DNA of 64,000 nt. Source: Pogostemon cablin (taxonomy: Eukaryota > Streptophyta > Magnoliopsida > Lamiales > Lamiaceae). Of the stretch, positions 1 to 13,764 are shown piece by piece. The notes under the pieces are model-generated. The model ran no database searches. It worked only from the letters and a program-made list of their open reading frames with translations, and was not told where the DNA came from. The number at the start of each line of letters is the position of its first letter. The first letter of the stretch is position 1. The translations under genes were made by a program, and so were the position numbers. The DNA is taken from contig CM043005.1 of NCBI GenBank assembly GCA_023678885.1, forward strand, positions 2,304,814-2,368,813. The letters run 5' to 3'.

Positions 1-171
1 TCAAAGGTGGAAGGGGAGTATGTTTTCAATGGCAGGAAGAATTTGCCTGGTGAACTCTGTTATTATTGCATCGACAGTGCATATTATGATGATGTATAAG
101 TGGCCGAGGCATCTTATAAAAAATAGAGTCTTCTTATAGGAATTTTATCTGGACAGGGGATGTTGCTAAAC

Positions 172-992
172 AACATCATTTCACACTGAGTTGGAAGAGA
201 GTTTGTAGCCCGATTTCGGAAGGGGGTTTGGGAGTCAGAGATATCAGGACGGCTAATGAGGCTTATTTAATGAAGATCTCATGGGACATCTTGCAGGGTA
301 AGGGGCCATTAGCTTGTATAAAAAGTAGGTGGTTTGGGGAGCATGACGTCAAACCAGGATACATTCAATCATCCATTAGAAGTGCTTGTGTTAAACATAT
401 TAAACGCTTGATGAAGGATGAGATATGGATTGTGGGGTATGACTCCAAAGTGAGGTTTTGGTTGGACAACTGAATTGGTTCCCCCATTGCGGACCTGATT
501 GGTATCCCTCATGAGCATTGCCATCATTTTGATCAAAGGATAAGAGATTATCTATACAATGGCTACTGGCACTTCACGGAGAGCTTCACCTTGGCATTTC
601 CTAACATTGTCGGGGCTATTTTGGAAATAAGGATGACACCCAATGTGGTGGATTGTAGGGTATGGAGCAAATCATTGCAAAGGAAAGTTTCTTCACAGAT
701 TGCATATATGCATGCACGCCACTCCTTTATTGAGCTGGCATGGGGTTCTTGGATTTGGGATCATTTTATTCCAAAAAAGCGATCGTTGGCTATTTGGAAG
801 GTTATCAATGGCGTGGCGCTTACTTGGGATAAAATAAGGGAATGGGGATTTGTTGGACACTCGAGATGTTACATCTGTAAAAGACATGAAGAGACGACTG
901 ACCATCTTTTTCTAACATGTCCAGTATCTTTGCAGGTACTAACAAAGCTTTTTGCAGGGTTTCCTTTCGGCCATACACTGCACGTGGATTAA
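172..992 (+). pseudogene. LINE reverse transcriptase C-terminal region with zf-RVT domain
   Basis: The frame starting upstream of 228 contains GGLGVRDIRTANEAYLMK, a signature of plant non-LTR reverse transcriptases downstream of the catalytic core. After a stop at 471-473 the similarity continues in the same reading direction through 591-992. A CYIC...H...DHLFLTCP zinc-binding pattern at about 868-920 marks the zf-RVT domain. The catalytic Y-x-D-D core would lie left of the window. The stop inside the domain makes this a dead copy. The codon at 591 is TTG, so this is not an independent gene. Confidence 0.8.
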
Positions 993-1358
993 CCTTTTGA
1001 GGGATTCCTATTGCAAGCAATGAGGATAAACAGCAACAAGCAAATTAAATCCTTATAGAGATTAGCGATGGTATATTTCGTATGGATTATATGGCAGGAA
1101 CGTAATGAGGCCATGCACCATGGCTATGACAGTAAGCAGGATGGTGATGATACAACGTTGGTGGATAAGGAGATTAGAGTTTCGGGTATCATGGCTAGAT
1201 TAATGGCTCTTGTTCGGGAAGAAAATATATTCGACATGAGAGCCATGAGCAACACAGTAGAAGACTTGATGGTGCTAAAATACTTTGGGATCACAGGAAA
1301 GTAGCGTAGGGCGCCCCAAATTACTCCTGTAAAATGAAAGCCGCCAATACCAGGATGG

Positions 1359-1823
1359 GTGAAAGTTAATACAGACGGCTTCATTGCTGGTGCGCTGGGC
1401 TGTATATCTGGAGGTGGAGTATTCCGAAATAGTTGTGGCTTTTACATGGGCAACTTCACTAGTAGTTTTGGCATGGGGTTTGCGCTGGAGGCAGAATTAG
1501 CGGCGGCTTGTTTGGCCATTGAACACTCTGCAGACAGGGGATGGAATCGACTTTGGTTGGAGACTGACTCCACTTATGTTGTACATGCTTTCGCCCATCC
1601 CTCCCCGATTATTCCATGGAGGATCTATTCTCGATGGAGAAGGGCAAAGCAATTGGTAGCAAACTCGAGTTTTATGGTTTCTCACATTTATCGTGAAGGA
1701 AATAGAGCTGCAGATCTCATCTCGAACATTGGAGGGGTGGCAACATGGCATTCAGAAGCGTCTGACGCTCTCAATAGACAAATGTTTCGAGATATGAACA
1801 ACGAGTTCTATAGATTTAGATAA
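1359..1823 (+). pseudogene. RNase H domain of the LINE
   Basis: About 150 codons resemble the type I RNase H domain found at the C-terminus of many plant L1 elements. The four acidic positions are recognisable: VNTDG near the start, AELAAA about 45 residues on, LETDS in the middle, and HIYREGNRAAD near the end. The ORF is intact to a TAA at 1821-1823. In a complete element this domain helps degrade RNA during target-primed reverse transcription. It is separated from the upstream domain by a frame break, so expression is unlikely. Confidence 0.82.
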
Positions 1824-2537
1824 ATTTTATCCTATAATTTCTTTACATCTTTTTGAACTCTCTTTATACGGTTTTGATTTTATTTTAATACATCACTCAT
1901 TTGCCTAATACATCAACCTACTATACATTAAAATATTATATTTCAACCCTCTACACATTAAATTATTATACTCTTCAATTTCTATGCCCAAACAAAATGT
2001 GTTAATATCTCCGTGATGGAGGGAGTATAAAATTTTGATCTTTACTGAAAAGTGATAGTCAATCCGATCAGACATTCTCGCACAATCATTGCTCTTTAAA
2101 AAAAATTTATGTATCGGTATCCGATCCGTATATCGACTCATTTGGGGAAAGTCAGAACCCACCATCCACTAGCGGGGACCTCCATTTTAAGCCAGAGCTT
2201 TGCGCTATGTATGGACTGGTCCCTCAATGGTTGATCGCACCTGCAGGTTTCGAATCTGAAACCTTTGGAAATTTCACCCTTAGGCTCTTTAAATTTTACT
2301 TTAATATAACTTTATTTTTTTAAAAAATTTTACTTTTAAATACTAAACTAATTTAACATATGGGGAAACTAATCTTGGGACATGTCAAATAACCTCGAAA
2401 GTCAAACACTCTTCAAATTGCCCGTTTGAAGTAAATAAATAGGCAAGGTAATAAGCGCAACAATAAACGGACAAGAAATAAATAAATAATGTAAAGTCCA
2501 TTAAAAAGGAGAAACAATTAGCTCTAGGGATGTTTCA
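1824..2537. other. Intergenic, no gene seen
   Basis: This is AT-rich sequence after the LINE. A GATGGAGGGAGTA end at about 2015-2027 looks like one terminus of a Stowaway MITE. I see no clear matching left terminus, although CTCTACACATTA repeats occur at 1905-1965. Nothing else is recognisable. Confidence 0.5.
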
Positions 2538-2990
2538 GGGAGTGTTTGGTTGGTGAGTGTGGATGGGAGGAATATGAATGGAATGATATAAGGTCGTTTG
2601 TTTAGATGGAATGAAAGTAGCATAATGATTTTGATTCCCCAAAATCTAGGAATGGGTCATTCCACCCCAATTTGGGGTCTATGACTTTCATAGCACACCC
2701 ATATCTGTTGATCAAAATTTTAACGATATAAAAATTTTATTATAAATTATAAATATTAAAATAATTATTTTTTTTAAATAGTAAAATATTATTTAAATAA
2801 AAAATAATATGTAAAAATTATGAATCGATTCCTATAGAATTTGATCATATCAAACAGAATCAATAGTAATGAAAGTTATTCCTTACTATCAACCAAACAA
2901 CATAATTTTATATAATAAGCCCATTATCATTCTTTACTACTATCACTATTAATTCTCATTCCAATTCCTTCCAATAAACCAAATGCCCTC
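2538..2990. mobile_element. Tourist/Harbinger-like MITE
   Basis: The ends are inverted and similar: GGGAGTGTTTGGTTGG on the left, and the reverse complement of CCAAATGCCCTC on the right. Inside, GGAATGGAATGATATAAG-type sequence near the left mirrors CATTCCAATTCCTTCC near the right. The length (about 450 bp), AT-rich core and GGG...GTTTGGTT start are typical of Tourist-like MITEs. I cannot define a clean TTA/TAA target duplication; TTCAG and CTCAG flank it. Confidence 0.55.
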
Positions 2991-4560
2991 TCAGTATTTA
3001 TTTCATTTACTCCACCATCACTTCAACCCATAAATACTGCATCTACAATTAATCCTCAATTATGTTCTTAACAAAATATACACTTAATAACATGTTAATC
3101 ATAGAACTTATACATTTTGTTCATAATTATTAGAAAATTATATTTTTTTTTCAATTCTAAAGCCTGAGATATATATGGTCAATTCAGAGCCTTATTTTTT
3201 TCCCTATCAATTAAAGACCTAAAAAAATATAAAATTATAAATTTAGAGTTTGAAACCATAAAATTAATTAAAATAATTAAATAGTACCTAATTATATTAA
3301 TTTACCACATAAATCTTATTTAAATGATAATAATTATTAAAAAATAAATAAATTACATATTATTAATTATTTAACGTGAACAAAACATTCAATTGTATTG
3401 ACAATAAAGGAGTGGGATGCTCTAAATTATAACAAATGAACCATGGAATCCTCAATATTCAACACAAAATTTGTTATTCCATTAATCTTTTCATTTTGTT
3501 TTGGCGAGAGCATTTTCTTGGATTTGAGAATTTTAATATCTTCCATGATTTACTTCGATTTTCATTCCCTCATTAGCATCTTTTAAGATTTGGATTCTCG
3601 TTTTTCGAAATGCATAGTTGTATTCATTAATAGATTGCGATAATTATGCAACATGTAGGGTATGATTCAATTTCGATTTTTTTAATGAAAAAATGAAAAA
3701 ATCATTAAAGTGCAAACCAATAAATAACTTTTTAAAAGTATGAAGTGACGCGACGTGATTAATTATGGTATTTATTTTATTTTATTTTAATATCATATAT
3801 AATCATCCTACTTTTTATTTATTTATTATTATATTATTAATGTATATCTATAAATTAAATACCACATTTAATCTTTTTTTTAATTTGTTAAGATTAGATA
3901 ATTAAACCAATCAATAATAATAATAATAATAATAATTATTATTATTATTATTATTATTCATGTATATCTTCAAATTAAACACTACATTTAATCATATTTT
4001 GTTACTGGTTAGGAATAGATTTTTCTATTTTTTATTTTAATATCATATATAATCTTTCTATTATTTTTTTTTTATTACTAGTATGAAACCCGCGTACAAC
4101 GCGAATTATTTCACTATTATTCTTATTTTTTATAATTAAATAATCCGTGTTATATGACGTAACAAAATTAATTAAGGAGTTTTTTTATAGCTAGACAATT
4201 TCTTTAATCAATGTAAAGAATTTGCAACAAATTATAATATTTGAATTTTGGTAATGTAGCGTATAACTAAATCATGTAAAATTAATATATATGTACATAT
4301 ATTCTAATAGTTTGAAAGAATCTTGACTTATATTATTTTTAAATAATTTATAACATAATACAATTGAAAACTATTTATTACTCCCTCTATCTCTCTAAAA
4401 AAATGTGCAACCACATAAGGACAATTTTGTCTCTTTGTTATGTATTTATGTAGTGGTTAGTATTTTATTTTTTCATTGTATTTAAGTGCAATAATGATCA
4501 AATATGTAATTCTTAGTAATAATAAATCCTTAATAATTCTTAGAAAAAAAGACTTTGCTT
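2991..4560. other. AT-rich intergenic sequence with dispersed repeat
   Basis: No gene is seen. A segment at about 3715-4080 (containing AAGTATGAAGTGACGCGACG) recurs at about 32225-32600, so it belongs to a dispersed repeat family. An (AAT)n run followed directly by (ATT)n lies at 3913-3958. A CTCCCTCTATC terminus at 4381 is Stowaway-like, without a clear partner. At 4079 the string TAGTATGAAACCCGCG recalls the ends of some plant DNA transposons, but the evidence is thin. Confidence 0.5.
3715..4080. repeat. Dispersed repeat, copy 1 (second copy near 32225-32600)
   Basis: AAAAGTATGAAGTGACGCGACGTG followed by ATTAAT, ATCATATATAATC and repeated ATGTATATCTATAAATTAAATACC is also present at 32240-32600 with small differences and similar internal (ATT)n runs. 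I see no coding capacity and no defined ends. Confidence 0.6.
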
Positions 4561-4569
4561 CACTATACG

Positions 4570-4570
<1 letters not shown>

Positions 4571-4648
<78 letters not shown>
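4571..4648. repeat. (AT)n microsatellite
   Basis: Uninterrupted TA dinucleotides for about 77 bp. Confidence 0.97.
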
Positions 4649-4653
<5 letters not shown>

Positions 4654-4869
4654 AAAAATAAGGTCAAGCAATTTATAATTAATTAAAATAAAATTATCAA
4701 AATATTTTAAATAGTTGTTATATATATTTTTTTAAAAATATGCATAATATTATAAATAGTATTTAAATGGAGCATTACTTTTTACTCACGATTATGGTTT
4801 AAGTATTTTTTATTTAACTATATAATAATAATTCTATTTTCATTAATTGTTATTTTTAAGAAACTAATG

Positions 4870-4872
<3 letters not shown>

Positions 4873-4941
<69 letters not shown>
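4873..4941. repeat. (AT)n microsatellite
   Basis: Uninterrupted TA dinucleotides, forming the left edge of a tandemly duplicated unit (see 4873-5883). Confidence 0.97.
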
Positions 4942-4945
<4 letters not shown>

Positions 4946-5196
4946 AATAAAATTAATTTATATATAATATTCTTTTAAATATTCATAAATTTGTAATGAA
5001 TTTATTAATTTTATTTTTTATTTAATTTATTAGTTTCAAATTATATAAACAACTAAAGAAAATAAATTATATTTCATATATCATAATTAAATAATTACGA
5101 TATATGTAAATAAATAAATATTAATATACTAAATTTTAAAAATTAACAAATATTTACAAACTCAATTTTAATGTTATTTGATATGAAATAATAATT

Positions 5197-5202
<6 letters not shown>

Positions 5203-5267
<65 letters not shown>
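5203..5267. repeat. (AT)n microsatellite
   Basis: TA run immediately left of a GTATAC-family MITE. The run resumes on its right (5594-5624), so the MITE sits inside one microsatellite. Confidence 0.95.
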
Positions 5268-5270
<3 letters not shown>

Positions 5271-5591
5271 TGTATATTAGGTGCACCCGGGTGCACCCTT
5301 GCACCCATATTTGTATAACTTTTTATTCTATTTTGTATACATGTTAATCTCTTTTGTATACGTGTTTTGTAATAATTGTATACTTTTTTCACACTAAGTT
5401 TTTCATTAAAAAAAAAGCATTCATATGTGTATAAATTTTTATTCAATAGTGTATACATGTATTTTAATAATTGTACATTTTTTTACACTCAATTTTTTAT
5501 TAAAAAAATTAACAATTAAATTGTATACATTTTTACTCATAATTGTATATGTTTTTGCTTATATTTGTACGTGGGTGCACACTATATTTAG

Positions 5592-5593
<2 letters not shown>
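5268..5593. mobile_element. GTATAC-family MITE (MULE-type), copy 1
   Basis: The element starts GAGTGTATATTAGGTGCAC and ends GTGCACACTATATTTAGCC, so its ends are imperfect inverted repeats. It is nearly identical, in reverse, to 39497-39821 and related to 17298-17623. The inside carries many GTATAC palindromes spaced by poly-A or poly-T. It lies inside an (AT)n run, so the 9-bp target duplication visible at the other copies cannot be read here. Frames crossing it (5174-5458, 5425-5631) are shadows of simple sequence. Confidence 0.85.
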
Positions 5594-5630
<37 letters not shown>

Positions 5631-5883
5631 AATAAATTAATTTAGAAATAATATTCTTTTAAATATTCATAAATTTATAATGAATTTATTTTTTTTATTT
5701 TTTATTTAATTTTATTAGTTTCAAATTATATAAATAACTAAAGAAAATAATTATATTTCATATGTTATAATTAAATAATTAAGATATATGTAAATAAATA
5801 AATATTAATATACTAAATTTTAAAAATTAACAAATATTTACAAACTCAATTTTAATGTTATTTGATATGAAACAATGATTTAA

Positions 5884-6192
5884 CTTAAAGAACTTAAGCT
5901 TTCGATTCGATACATGAATTAATTTTTTAACCTCTTATTCTTTAGAGGTAAATCGATTCAAGAGTACAGGTAGATCTTAAAAAATACTTGAATCGATTTC
6001 TTAAGATGTAAATCGATTGAAGAATACTTGAATCGATCCTCGTACTCTTGAAAAATCAGTCGAATCTCTACTTGATTCTCTCTATAGAAATAAATTTTTA
6101 CTTTCATAATTCAATTATCTAGAGGAACTTGAAGAGAGCTCATATTCATCTTGGAGAATCGAATGTGTGCATTTAGAATGAATAACCAAAAC
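5884..6192. other. Intergenic with repeated AATCGATT-type motifs
   Basis: No gene is seen. Several ATTCGAT/AATCGATT motifs occur between 5895 and 6050 (for example TGAATCGATTTCTTAAG and TGAATCGATCC). They look like degenerate repeats, perhaps a transposon edge. Confidence 0.4.
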
Positions 6193-6206
6193 GTCTTATT
6201 TATAGG

Positions 6207-6678
6207 CAAATAGATGGTGTATTATTAAAGAGAAAAGAAAATAAAAATGGGGGAGAACAGAAAAGTAAAGATGTTTAAAGAACTGATAGAATCAGTGGAA
6301 AAGCCAAACAAGCGGCTGTAAAAAAGGTCAAAACAGGCGACCTATACAAAAACTAATCAATATCGTCCAGTTCTTCTTGCATCTCTAGTTCTTCTCGCAT
6401 CAGCTTGAGTGCTGGAATATTCATAAGCTCATGCTCATTCACCTTTGGATTGATCTTAGCTTGTAGACGAGTATTAGACTTGGCTGTTGGTTGGTAAAAA
6501 TTCTTCCTAGACCTACCTCGTTTCTTTTTCTTGACACTACTTTGTAGAGGTGGGAACTCATCCATGTCCCCCCTAGCAGTGAGATCAGTATAATCCTTAA
6601 GTTTAAGTTGAGTATCCACATGAACGTCTCCAGGATTAATAACAGTCGTTGAAATAGACGAATTAACCCTCTCAAAAA
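6207..6678 (-). mobile_element. Insertion flanked by a 14-bp direct repeat, carrying an ORF fragment
   Basis: The sequence GTCTTATTTATAGG occurs at 6193-6206 and again at 6679-6692 and brackets a 472-bp segment. A direct repeat of this length fits the target duplication of a non-LTR retroelement or processed sequence. I see no poly-A or poly-T tail, so the class is uncertain. The segment contains the lysine-rich reading frame at 6353-6660. Confidence 0.45.
6353..6660 (-). pseudogene. Unrecognised lysine-rich ORF fragment, probably transposon-derived
   Basis: The frame is open on the minus strand to a TGA-type end at 6353. It codes for a polar peptide with a KKKKRGRSRK basic stretch and an acidic C-terminus (ELEMQEELDDID). 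No ATG opens the frame; the first possible start at 6619 is GTG, and the frame reads on upstream. Basic RGR-type runs near the end of ORF1 are common in plant LINEs, so this may be an ORF1 tail. I do not recognise it firmly. Confidence 0.35.
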
Positions 6679-6924
6679 GTCTTATTTATAGGTGGGATGA
6701 GAGAGAATATTATATGGAATATTCTTTTTTCCTTTTATATATATTTTTTAATTAGATATTAATTAATTTATTGCATTAAAAAATTTAGTAATTAATTAAT
6801 GATATCCAAATAAATAAATAAAATATTAAAAATTTAATCATTATTAAAAATAAGAAATATATTATTTAAAAAAAATATTAAATAAGGAAGTTAATTAAAA
6901 GTAAATAAGAAAAATATTAAAAAA

Positions 6925-7441
6925 TATGTATAAAGTTGCTTAGATATGTGTAAAAATAAAAATTTTAGATAATTTAATGAAAATATGTATAAAGTTATTG
7001 AGATGTGGGTAAAAAATAGATATTATTGAGATGCATTTCAATCATTTTTAAAAATGTATATTTATGTTAAGGCGGATCAAAAGAAAAGTGTGAAATAATT
7101 AGAGGAATAGAGGGAGTATTTGATATTCAAAATCGTATCGTATAATAAATAAATAACACTCTACAATTATAATTATTGTTGACACCGTCTAATTTTTATT
7201 TGTAAAAAGTAAATAAGATATTATAATCATGAATTTATAGTGTAAATTTATTAAAATAGTAACGAATAGTGTATAAATTTGTATTAATTAAATAATTTGG
7301 GGTAAAAATTAATTAATATACACATATTTTTACATATAAATATATAAAAAAAATTTAAAAAAATATTAGGGGTGGGGGTAGGGGAGTTGGGGGGTTTTGG
7401 GGGTACAGCCGTACCCCCTTGTACCCCTGCATCCACTGTCC
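6925..7441. repeat. Relic of the CAGTGGCGG hAT-like family (right part)
   Basis: This stretch aligns with the right two thirds of the complete element at 9715-10473. It includes the end of a nested Stowaway (ATAGAGGGAGTA, about 7100-7115), the GACACCGTCTAATTT segment, and the G-rich end GGGGGTAGGGGAGTTGGGG. Its left end is missing or unrecognisable, so it is older or truncated. Confidence 0.7.
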
Positions 7442-9714
<2,273 letters not shown>

Positions 9715-9775
9715 CAGTGGCGGATCCAAAAATTTTTTTTCGGGGGTACGACATGTAATTATAAAAATAATATTA

Positions 9776-10040
9776 CTCCCTCCATCCACATAAGTAACAC
9801 ATGTTTTTCTATGCAGAGATTAAGAAAAAATAATTTTTATGTTTAAAGATGTGTAAAGTTGCTTAGATGTGTGTAAAAATAAAAAAATTAGATAATTTAA
9901 TGAAAAATATGTATAAAGTTATTGAGATGTGGGTAAAAAATAGATATTATTGAGATGCATTTCAATCATTTTTAAAAACGTATATTTATGTTGAGGCGGA
10001 TCAAAAGAAAAGTGTGAAATAATTAAAGGAATAGAGGGAG
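9776..10040. mobile_element. Stowaway MITE nested in the hAT-like element
   Basis: CTCCCTCCATCC on the left mirrors ATAGAGGGAG on the right, with TA on each side (9774-9775 and 10041-10042). The 265-bp length and TA duplication fit the Tc1/mariner Stowaway group. Confidence 0.8.
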
Positions 10041-10090
10041 TATTTGATATTCAAAATCGTATCGTATAATAAATAAATAACACTCTACAA

Positions 10091-10298
10091 TTATAATTAT
10101 TGCTGACACCGTCTAATTTCTATTTGTAAAAAGTAATATAAGACATTATAATCATGAATTTATAGTGTAAATTTATTAAAATAGTAATGAATAGTTATAA
10201 TTATTGCTGACACCGTCTAATTTCTATTTGTAAAAAGTAATATAAGACATTATAATCATGAATTTATAGTGTAAATTTATTAAAATAGTAATGAATAG
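10091..10298. repeat. 104-bp tandem duplication
   Basis: 10091-10194 and 10195-10298 are essentially identical, both starting TTATAATTATTGCTGACACC. The related relic at 6925-7441 has a single copy, so the duplication happened in this copy only. Confidence 0.9.
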
Positions 10299-10395
10299 TG
10301 TATAAATTTGTATTAATTAAATAATCTGGTGTACAAATTAATTAATATACACATATTTTTACATATAAATATATATATAAAAAATTTTAAAAATG

Positions 10396-10446
10396 TTAGG
10401 GTGGGGGTAGGGGAGTTGGGGGGGGGGGGTAGTGTTTTGGGGGTAC
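10396..10446 (+). other. G-rich tract, possible G-quadruplex
   Basis: Runs of four to nine Gs (GGGGGTAGGGGAGTTGGGGG and beyond) near the right end of the hAT-like element. A weaker version lies at 7371-7412. Folding is inferred from the run pattern only. Confidence 0.5.
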
Positions 10447-11652
10447 AGCCGTGCCCTTGTACCCCTGCATCCGAGTATAAGGTTTGTTATAATAATATAA
10501 TAGTAGGTACCTCTTATACCTACAAAACAATAAAAATTACCATTTATTGATTAAAGAAAACTATTCCCTTCGTATTTTAAAATTTTCATCATTATTATTT
10601 TGTCAATTCCAAAAAAAATTCACCATTCTTAAAAACGTAAAAAATAAATCATAACAACTACTCTTTGTTGAAATATTAAACTTAATTTTGTGGATAAAAC
10701 AAGAGAATTCTAGAATAATTTAAAAGAAGAAAATGTTTTAAATAGTTGGTGATAATTGTAACACTATTCTCTAGCACATAGATATTAGAAAAATGAGAAA
10801 GAAAGATCTAGAATAATATTGTGTGAAAAAAACTATCTAGAATATTGAAGAGTATAGTATTGGATAGTATAAATAAAGAGTTGAACTAGGATGCATCGGT
10901 GCATCGATACACCTATTTAATATGATCCATTAGAGTAAGATATTATTTAATAACCATCTTTGGATCAAAATAAAATAATTAATTTTTTTTAAAACAAAAA
11001 TATGCCCTTAAAAATATCCTCAAAACTCATTGGGGCACCATAGAATAACTCATAAATATATGATAGATTTATCATTTTGAAAAAGAACCACAACAAAATT
11101 AAAGTGAAATATATTCCCAAACCTTTTTTCTCTTCTTCAAATTCCTACAAACATCTTCACCCAACCCACCAATCCCCACACACACATCTACAAATTCCTA
11201 TATATATCCCTCCAACTTAATAATCCTACCCCTCTTCATTCACTTTATTTATAAAAAAGCACACATCTACAAAAACCTACGCATATCTCTCAAACCTAAT
11301 AATTCTACCCTTTCTTTTATTAACTTTATTTATTAAAATCTTTCATTAACTTTATTTATTAAAAAGGTACCAATTGGGACGGTAAACTTAATATCCTAAA
11401 ATTTGATTGATCTAAATTAATTTAAAATTCATTTTAAATGAATTGGTGCACTCGATCGCATAAGGTATACAAATTATTACATTTTGTTTTGAAGAATATA
11501 TATTTTAGTAATTAATAAGACGGATAAACATTTTGTTTCAAAGAATATATATTTTATTAATTAATAAGGACTAAAAATTTTTTTTTCATAAAATGTATAT
11601 AATATTAAATAATACATTAAGTAATTAGCTAGTGTTTGGTCTATATTGAGTA

Positions 11653-11716
11653 GTCAAAGGGTGATTTGATCATGTATAATTAGGGTCAAAGGGTGGTTTG
11701 ATCATGTATAATTAGG
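11653..11716. repeat. 32-bp tandem repeat, two copies
   Basis: GTCAAAGGGTGATTTGATCA begins a 32-bp unit that is repeated once with one substitution. Confidence 0.85.
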
Positions 11717-12448
11717 GAGTATTTGATTTACATTGAATTGATAATAGGCCTTAAATTTTTATTAAAAATAGAGGAGTTTACATGCTAATTGCATTTAATC
11801 AAACTTAGCAATTTCATTTTAAGGTCGTTAGTTAAAAATCAAACTTAGCTAGTTAGTTAAAAACAAGGGTCTCTGTGTATCACAACCAAATCAGGGGAAA
11901 TCATGAAACTAATAAAGAATTAAAGATAATACTTTGTATATAATATTTAAATTTTAACATATTAATTAATGGAAAATTTATACCTCCTCACACCTTATTG
12001 ATAATAGATATCTTATCTTCTTCGATTCCTTAACAAGTAAACTACGAGAATACCCCTTTGCACAAGCTAAAATGAATCCTTTAATCGAAGAGTTCTATAT
12101 CTCTCTCTGAAGTCCTATATGGTTGTATTGTATCGAATCCCCACATAGTAGCGATCCAACTAAAGATTTTGATTCCAATGAGGACAACTATAATCATGGT
12201 AGCTGCGGTGAAGTAGGCATGGTATCACGTCTAAGCCCACAATAAACATATGATGAGCCCAAAAACATAGTTGTATGATCCATTTGAGGTATCCATGGGA
12301 TTCTTCCGCTGTGAACAAATCCTGGCATCATAATCCGCTGCTCAGATCAGATGCATCTATAGTAACGAACAGCTCTTCCGCAAGCCATTGGGAAATTTAT
12401 AAAATTAATGATTAGGTTTTAAATTAATAGTTTTATATATTTAATTCT

Positions 12449-12554
12449 AAATTGATAGAAAAAATATTTCAAGTTTCTAATTGATTTACAAGCACACACA
12501 CTAAATTAGAAAAAAATCTTTCAAGTTTCTAATTGATTTACAAGCACACAAAAC
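12449..12554. repeat. About 53-bp tandem repeat, two copies
   Basis: Two adjacent units share TTTCAAGTTTCTAATTGATT and ACAAGCACACA, with small indels between them. Confidence 0.8.
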
Positions 12555-12660
12555 AATTAAGCAAATATACCCACTCCATTTAAAAATTAGCAGAAGAGCT
12601 CACTTTAAAATTATCCTTGAGTTGACTTAAAAGAGACTATGTATTGCGGTATAAATTAAA

Positions 12661-12820
12661 GAGTGAGGCTCTTGTGTTTCCGGACGGCAGACACCGTACC
12701 CCTTTACAATTTACGTGTTCCTTTGTAATTTAAACTTCCTAACAATACATATATTTAAATAGAATATGGAGGGAGAGAGTTGTATTCACATGGTACACCA
12801 CGTGTCCCCGAGAGCTCGCC
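12661..12820. mobile_element. GCGCCC-family MITE (9-bp duplication), diverged copy
   Basis: It begins GAGTGAGGCTCTTGTG and ends GAGAGCTCGCC, in the opposite orientation to 53751-53934. The interior keeps CCCCTTTACAATTT, the CTAACAATACAT segment and ACACCACGTGTCCCC. Flanks TAAATTAAA and TTGATTAAA agree at 7 of 9 positions. This is the most diverged of the nearly complete copies in the window. Confidence 0.75.
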
Positions 12821-12988
12821 TTGATTAAAAATCAATTGAAAAACGAACGAATCCTTTGATATAATTGAAAGAATGAGCGAAATATTAAATGGACAGAAAT
12901 AGTTAAAATTTTAGAAAGCCGGAATGGGAATTTTTTTTTCTTTTAAATATAAGTTCGAATAGAAAGAAAAAAAAATGAATGGTGAAAG

Positions 12989-13540
12989 TAGGCATGGCAA
13001 TTGGGCAGATCGGGCCGGGTACCTAGGTGGCCCGCCCCGCCCCGTGCCCCTTTTTCCCCGCCCCGCCCCGCCCCGCCCTGTGCCCCGGTACGGGTCGGCT
13101 ATTGAGGACCCCGCCCCGCCCCATTTTTTTTTTTTTTTTTTTAAATTATAATAAATTCAAATAGAAAATTTTAAATTAAAATAAAATGAAGTAAATTTAA
13201 ATTTTAAATTAAATAATTAAACTTTATTTTCATTTTTAAAATTATTTTATTACATTATATATTCAATGATATATATAATATTGTAATAAAATATTTTGTA
13301 ATAGTTATATATAATTCCTATATATGATTTTTTTATTTAAGTTAAATAAAAATGTATGTATAATATTTAATATAAATTAATAAATTATATTATATAATAA
13401 ATATTTTAAATAAAAAATTTTATATTATAGGGGCGGGGCGGGGCGGGCCGGGGCGAGGCTAGGACCCAGATCCGACCTAGCCCGTACACGGGGCGGGGCG
13501 GGGCGGGGCGGGGCGGGCCGGGCCCAAATTGCCATCCCTA
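12989..13540. mobile_element. hAT-like foldback element with GGGGC arrays
   Basis: A perfect 8-bp duplication GGTGAAAG flanks it (12981-12988 and 13541-13548). The ends are inverted: TAGGCATGGCAATTGGGC against TAGGGATGGCAATTTGGGC. Just inside each end lie GC-only arrays, CCCGCCCCGCCCCGCC on the left and GGGGCGGGGCGGGGC on the right, around an AT-rich core with no frame. One of four elements here sharing TAGG ends and 8-bp duplications (others at 30861, 48004 and 59864). Confidence 0.85.
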
Positions 13541-13548
13541 GGTGAAAG

Positions 13549-13592
13549 CAGTGGCGGATGCACGAGGGTACAAGGGGTACGGCTTTAGGGAA
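13549..13592. mobile_element. Terminus relic of the CAGTGGCGG hAT-like family
   Basis: CAGTGGCGGATGCACGAGGG followed by TACAAGGGGTACGG matches the two ends of the element at 9715-10473 fused together, as expected of a nearly completely deleted copy. It directly abuts the 8-bp duplication of the preceding element. Confidence 0.5.
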
Positions 13593-13764
13593 ACAGATTA
13601 GTATTTACTAAAATGACCCTACATGCCTTAACAACAACAAAGTAGTATTTACCAATATGTAAAGATGTATAGAAAATATTCAATGGGAAACAGATGCTTG
13701 CGTCCCGTTTAGTTGAACATCATCTAGCAATAGATTGAGCACATGTGGAGTCATCCTTGTTCGT

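Larger units (their letters stand above)
1..1823 (+). mobile_element. LINE (L1-type non-LTR retrotransposon), 3' part
   Basis: The first 1.8 kb reads as the C-terminal part of a plant L1 ORF2, cut by the left window edge. In order, with stops and frame changes between them, I see the region following the reverse transcriptase core, a zinc-binding zf-RVT segment, a W-Q-E-R-N segment (1068-1130) typical of plant LINE proteins, and an RNase H domain. No clear poly-A tail follows 1823. The element is broken by several stops and cannot make a working protein. Identification rests on domain order and motifs. Confidence 0.85.
4873..5883. repeat. Tandem duplication of (AT)n plus about 255 bp, second copy split by a MITE
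   Basis: The 260 bp after the microsatellite (4942-5202, ending TGATATGAAATAATAATTTAAC) recur almost unchanged at 5627-5883 (ending TGATATGAAACAATGATTTAAC). Each copy is preceded by an (AT)n run. In the second copy the (AT)n is interrupted by a 326-bp MITE at 5268-5593. The simplest reading is a tandem duplication followed by MITE insertion into the AT tract. Confidence 0.8.
9715..10473. mobile_element. hAT-like non-autonomous element, CAGTGGCGG family
   Basis: A perfect 8-bp duplication AGTATAAG lies at 9707-9714 and 10474-10481. The left end reads CAGTGGCGGATCC; the right end, reverse complemented, reads CGGATGCAGGGGTAC, so the right terminus seems to lack the outermost bases. Eight-bp target duplications are characteristic of the hAT superfamily. 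The element contains a nested Stowaway (9776-10040), a 104-bp tandem duplication, and a G-rich right end. It has no transposase frame. Confidence 0.75.
10482..12660. other. Intergenic, no gene seen
   Basis: AT-rich with small tandem repeats. GGTGCATCGATACACC at about 10900 and GGTGCACTCGATCGCA at about 11450 may be degraded inverted ends of a roughly 560-bp element. A slightly more balanced stretch at 12170-12400 has no open frame I recognise. Confidence 0.45.
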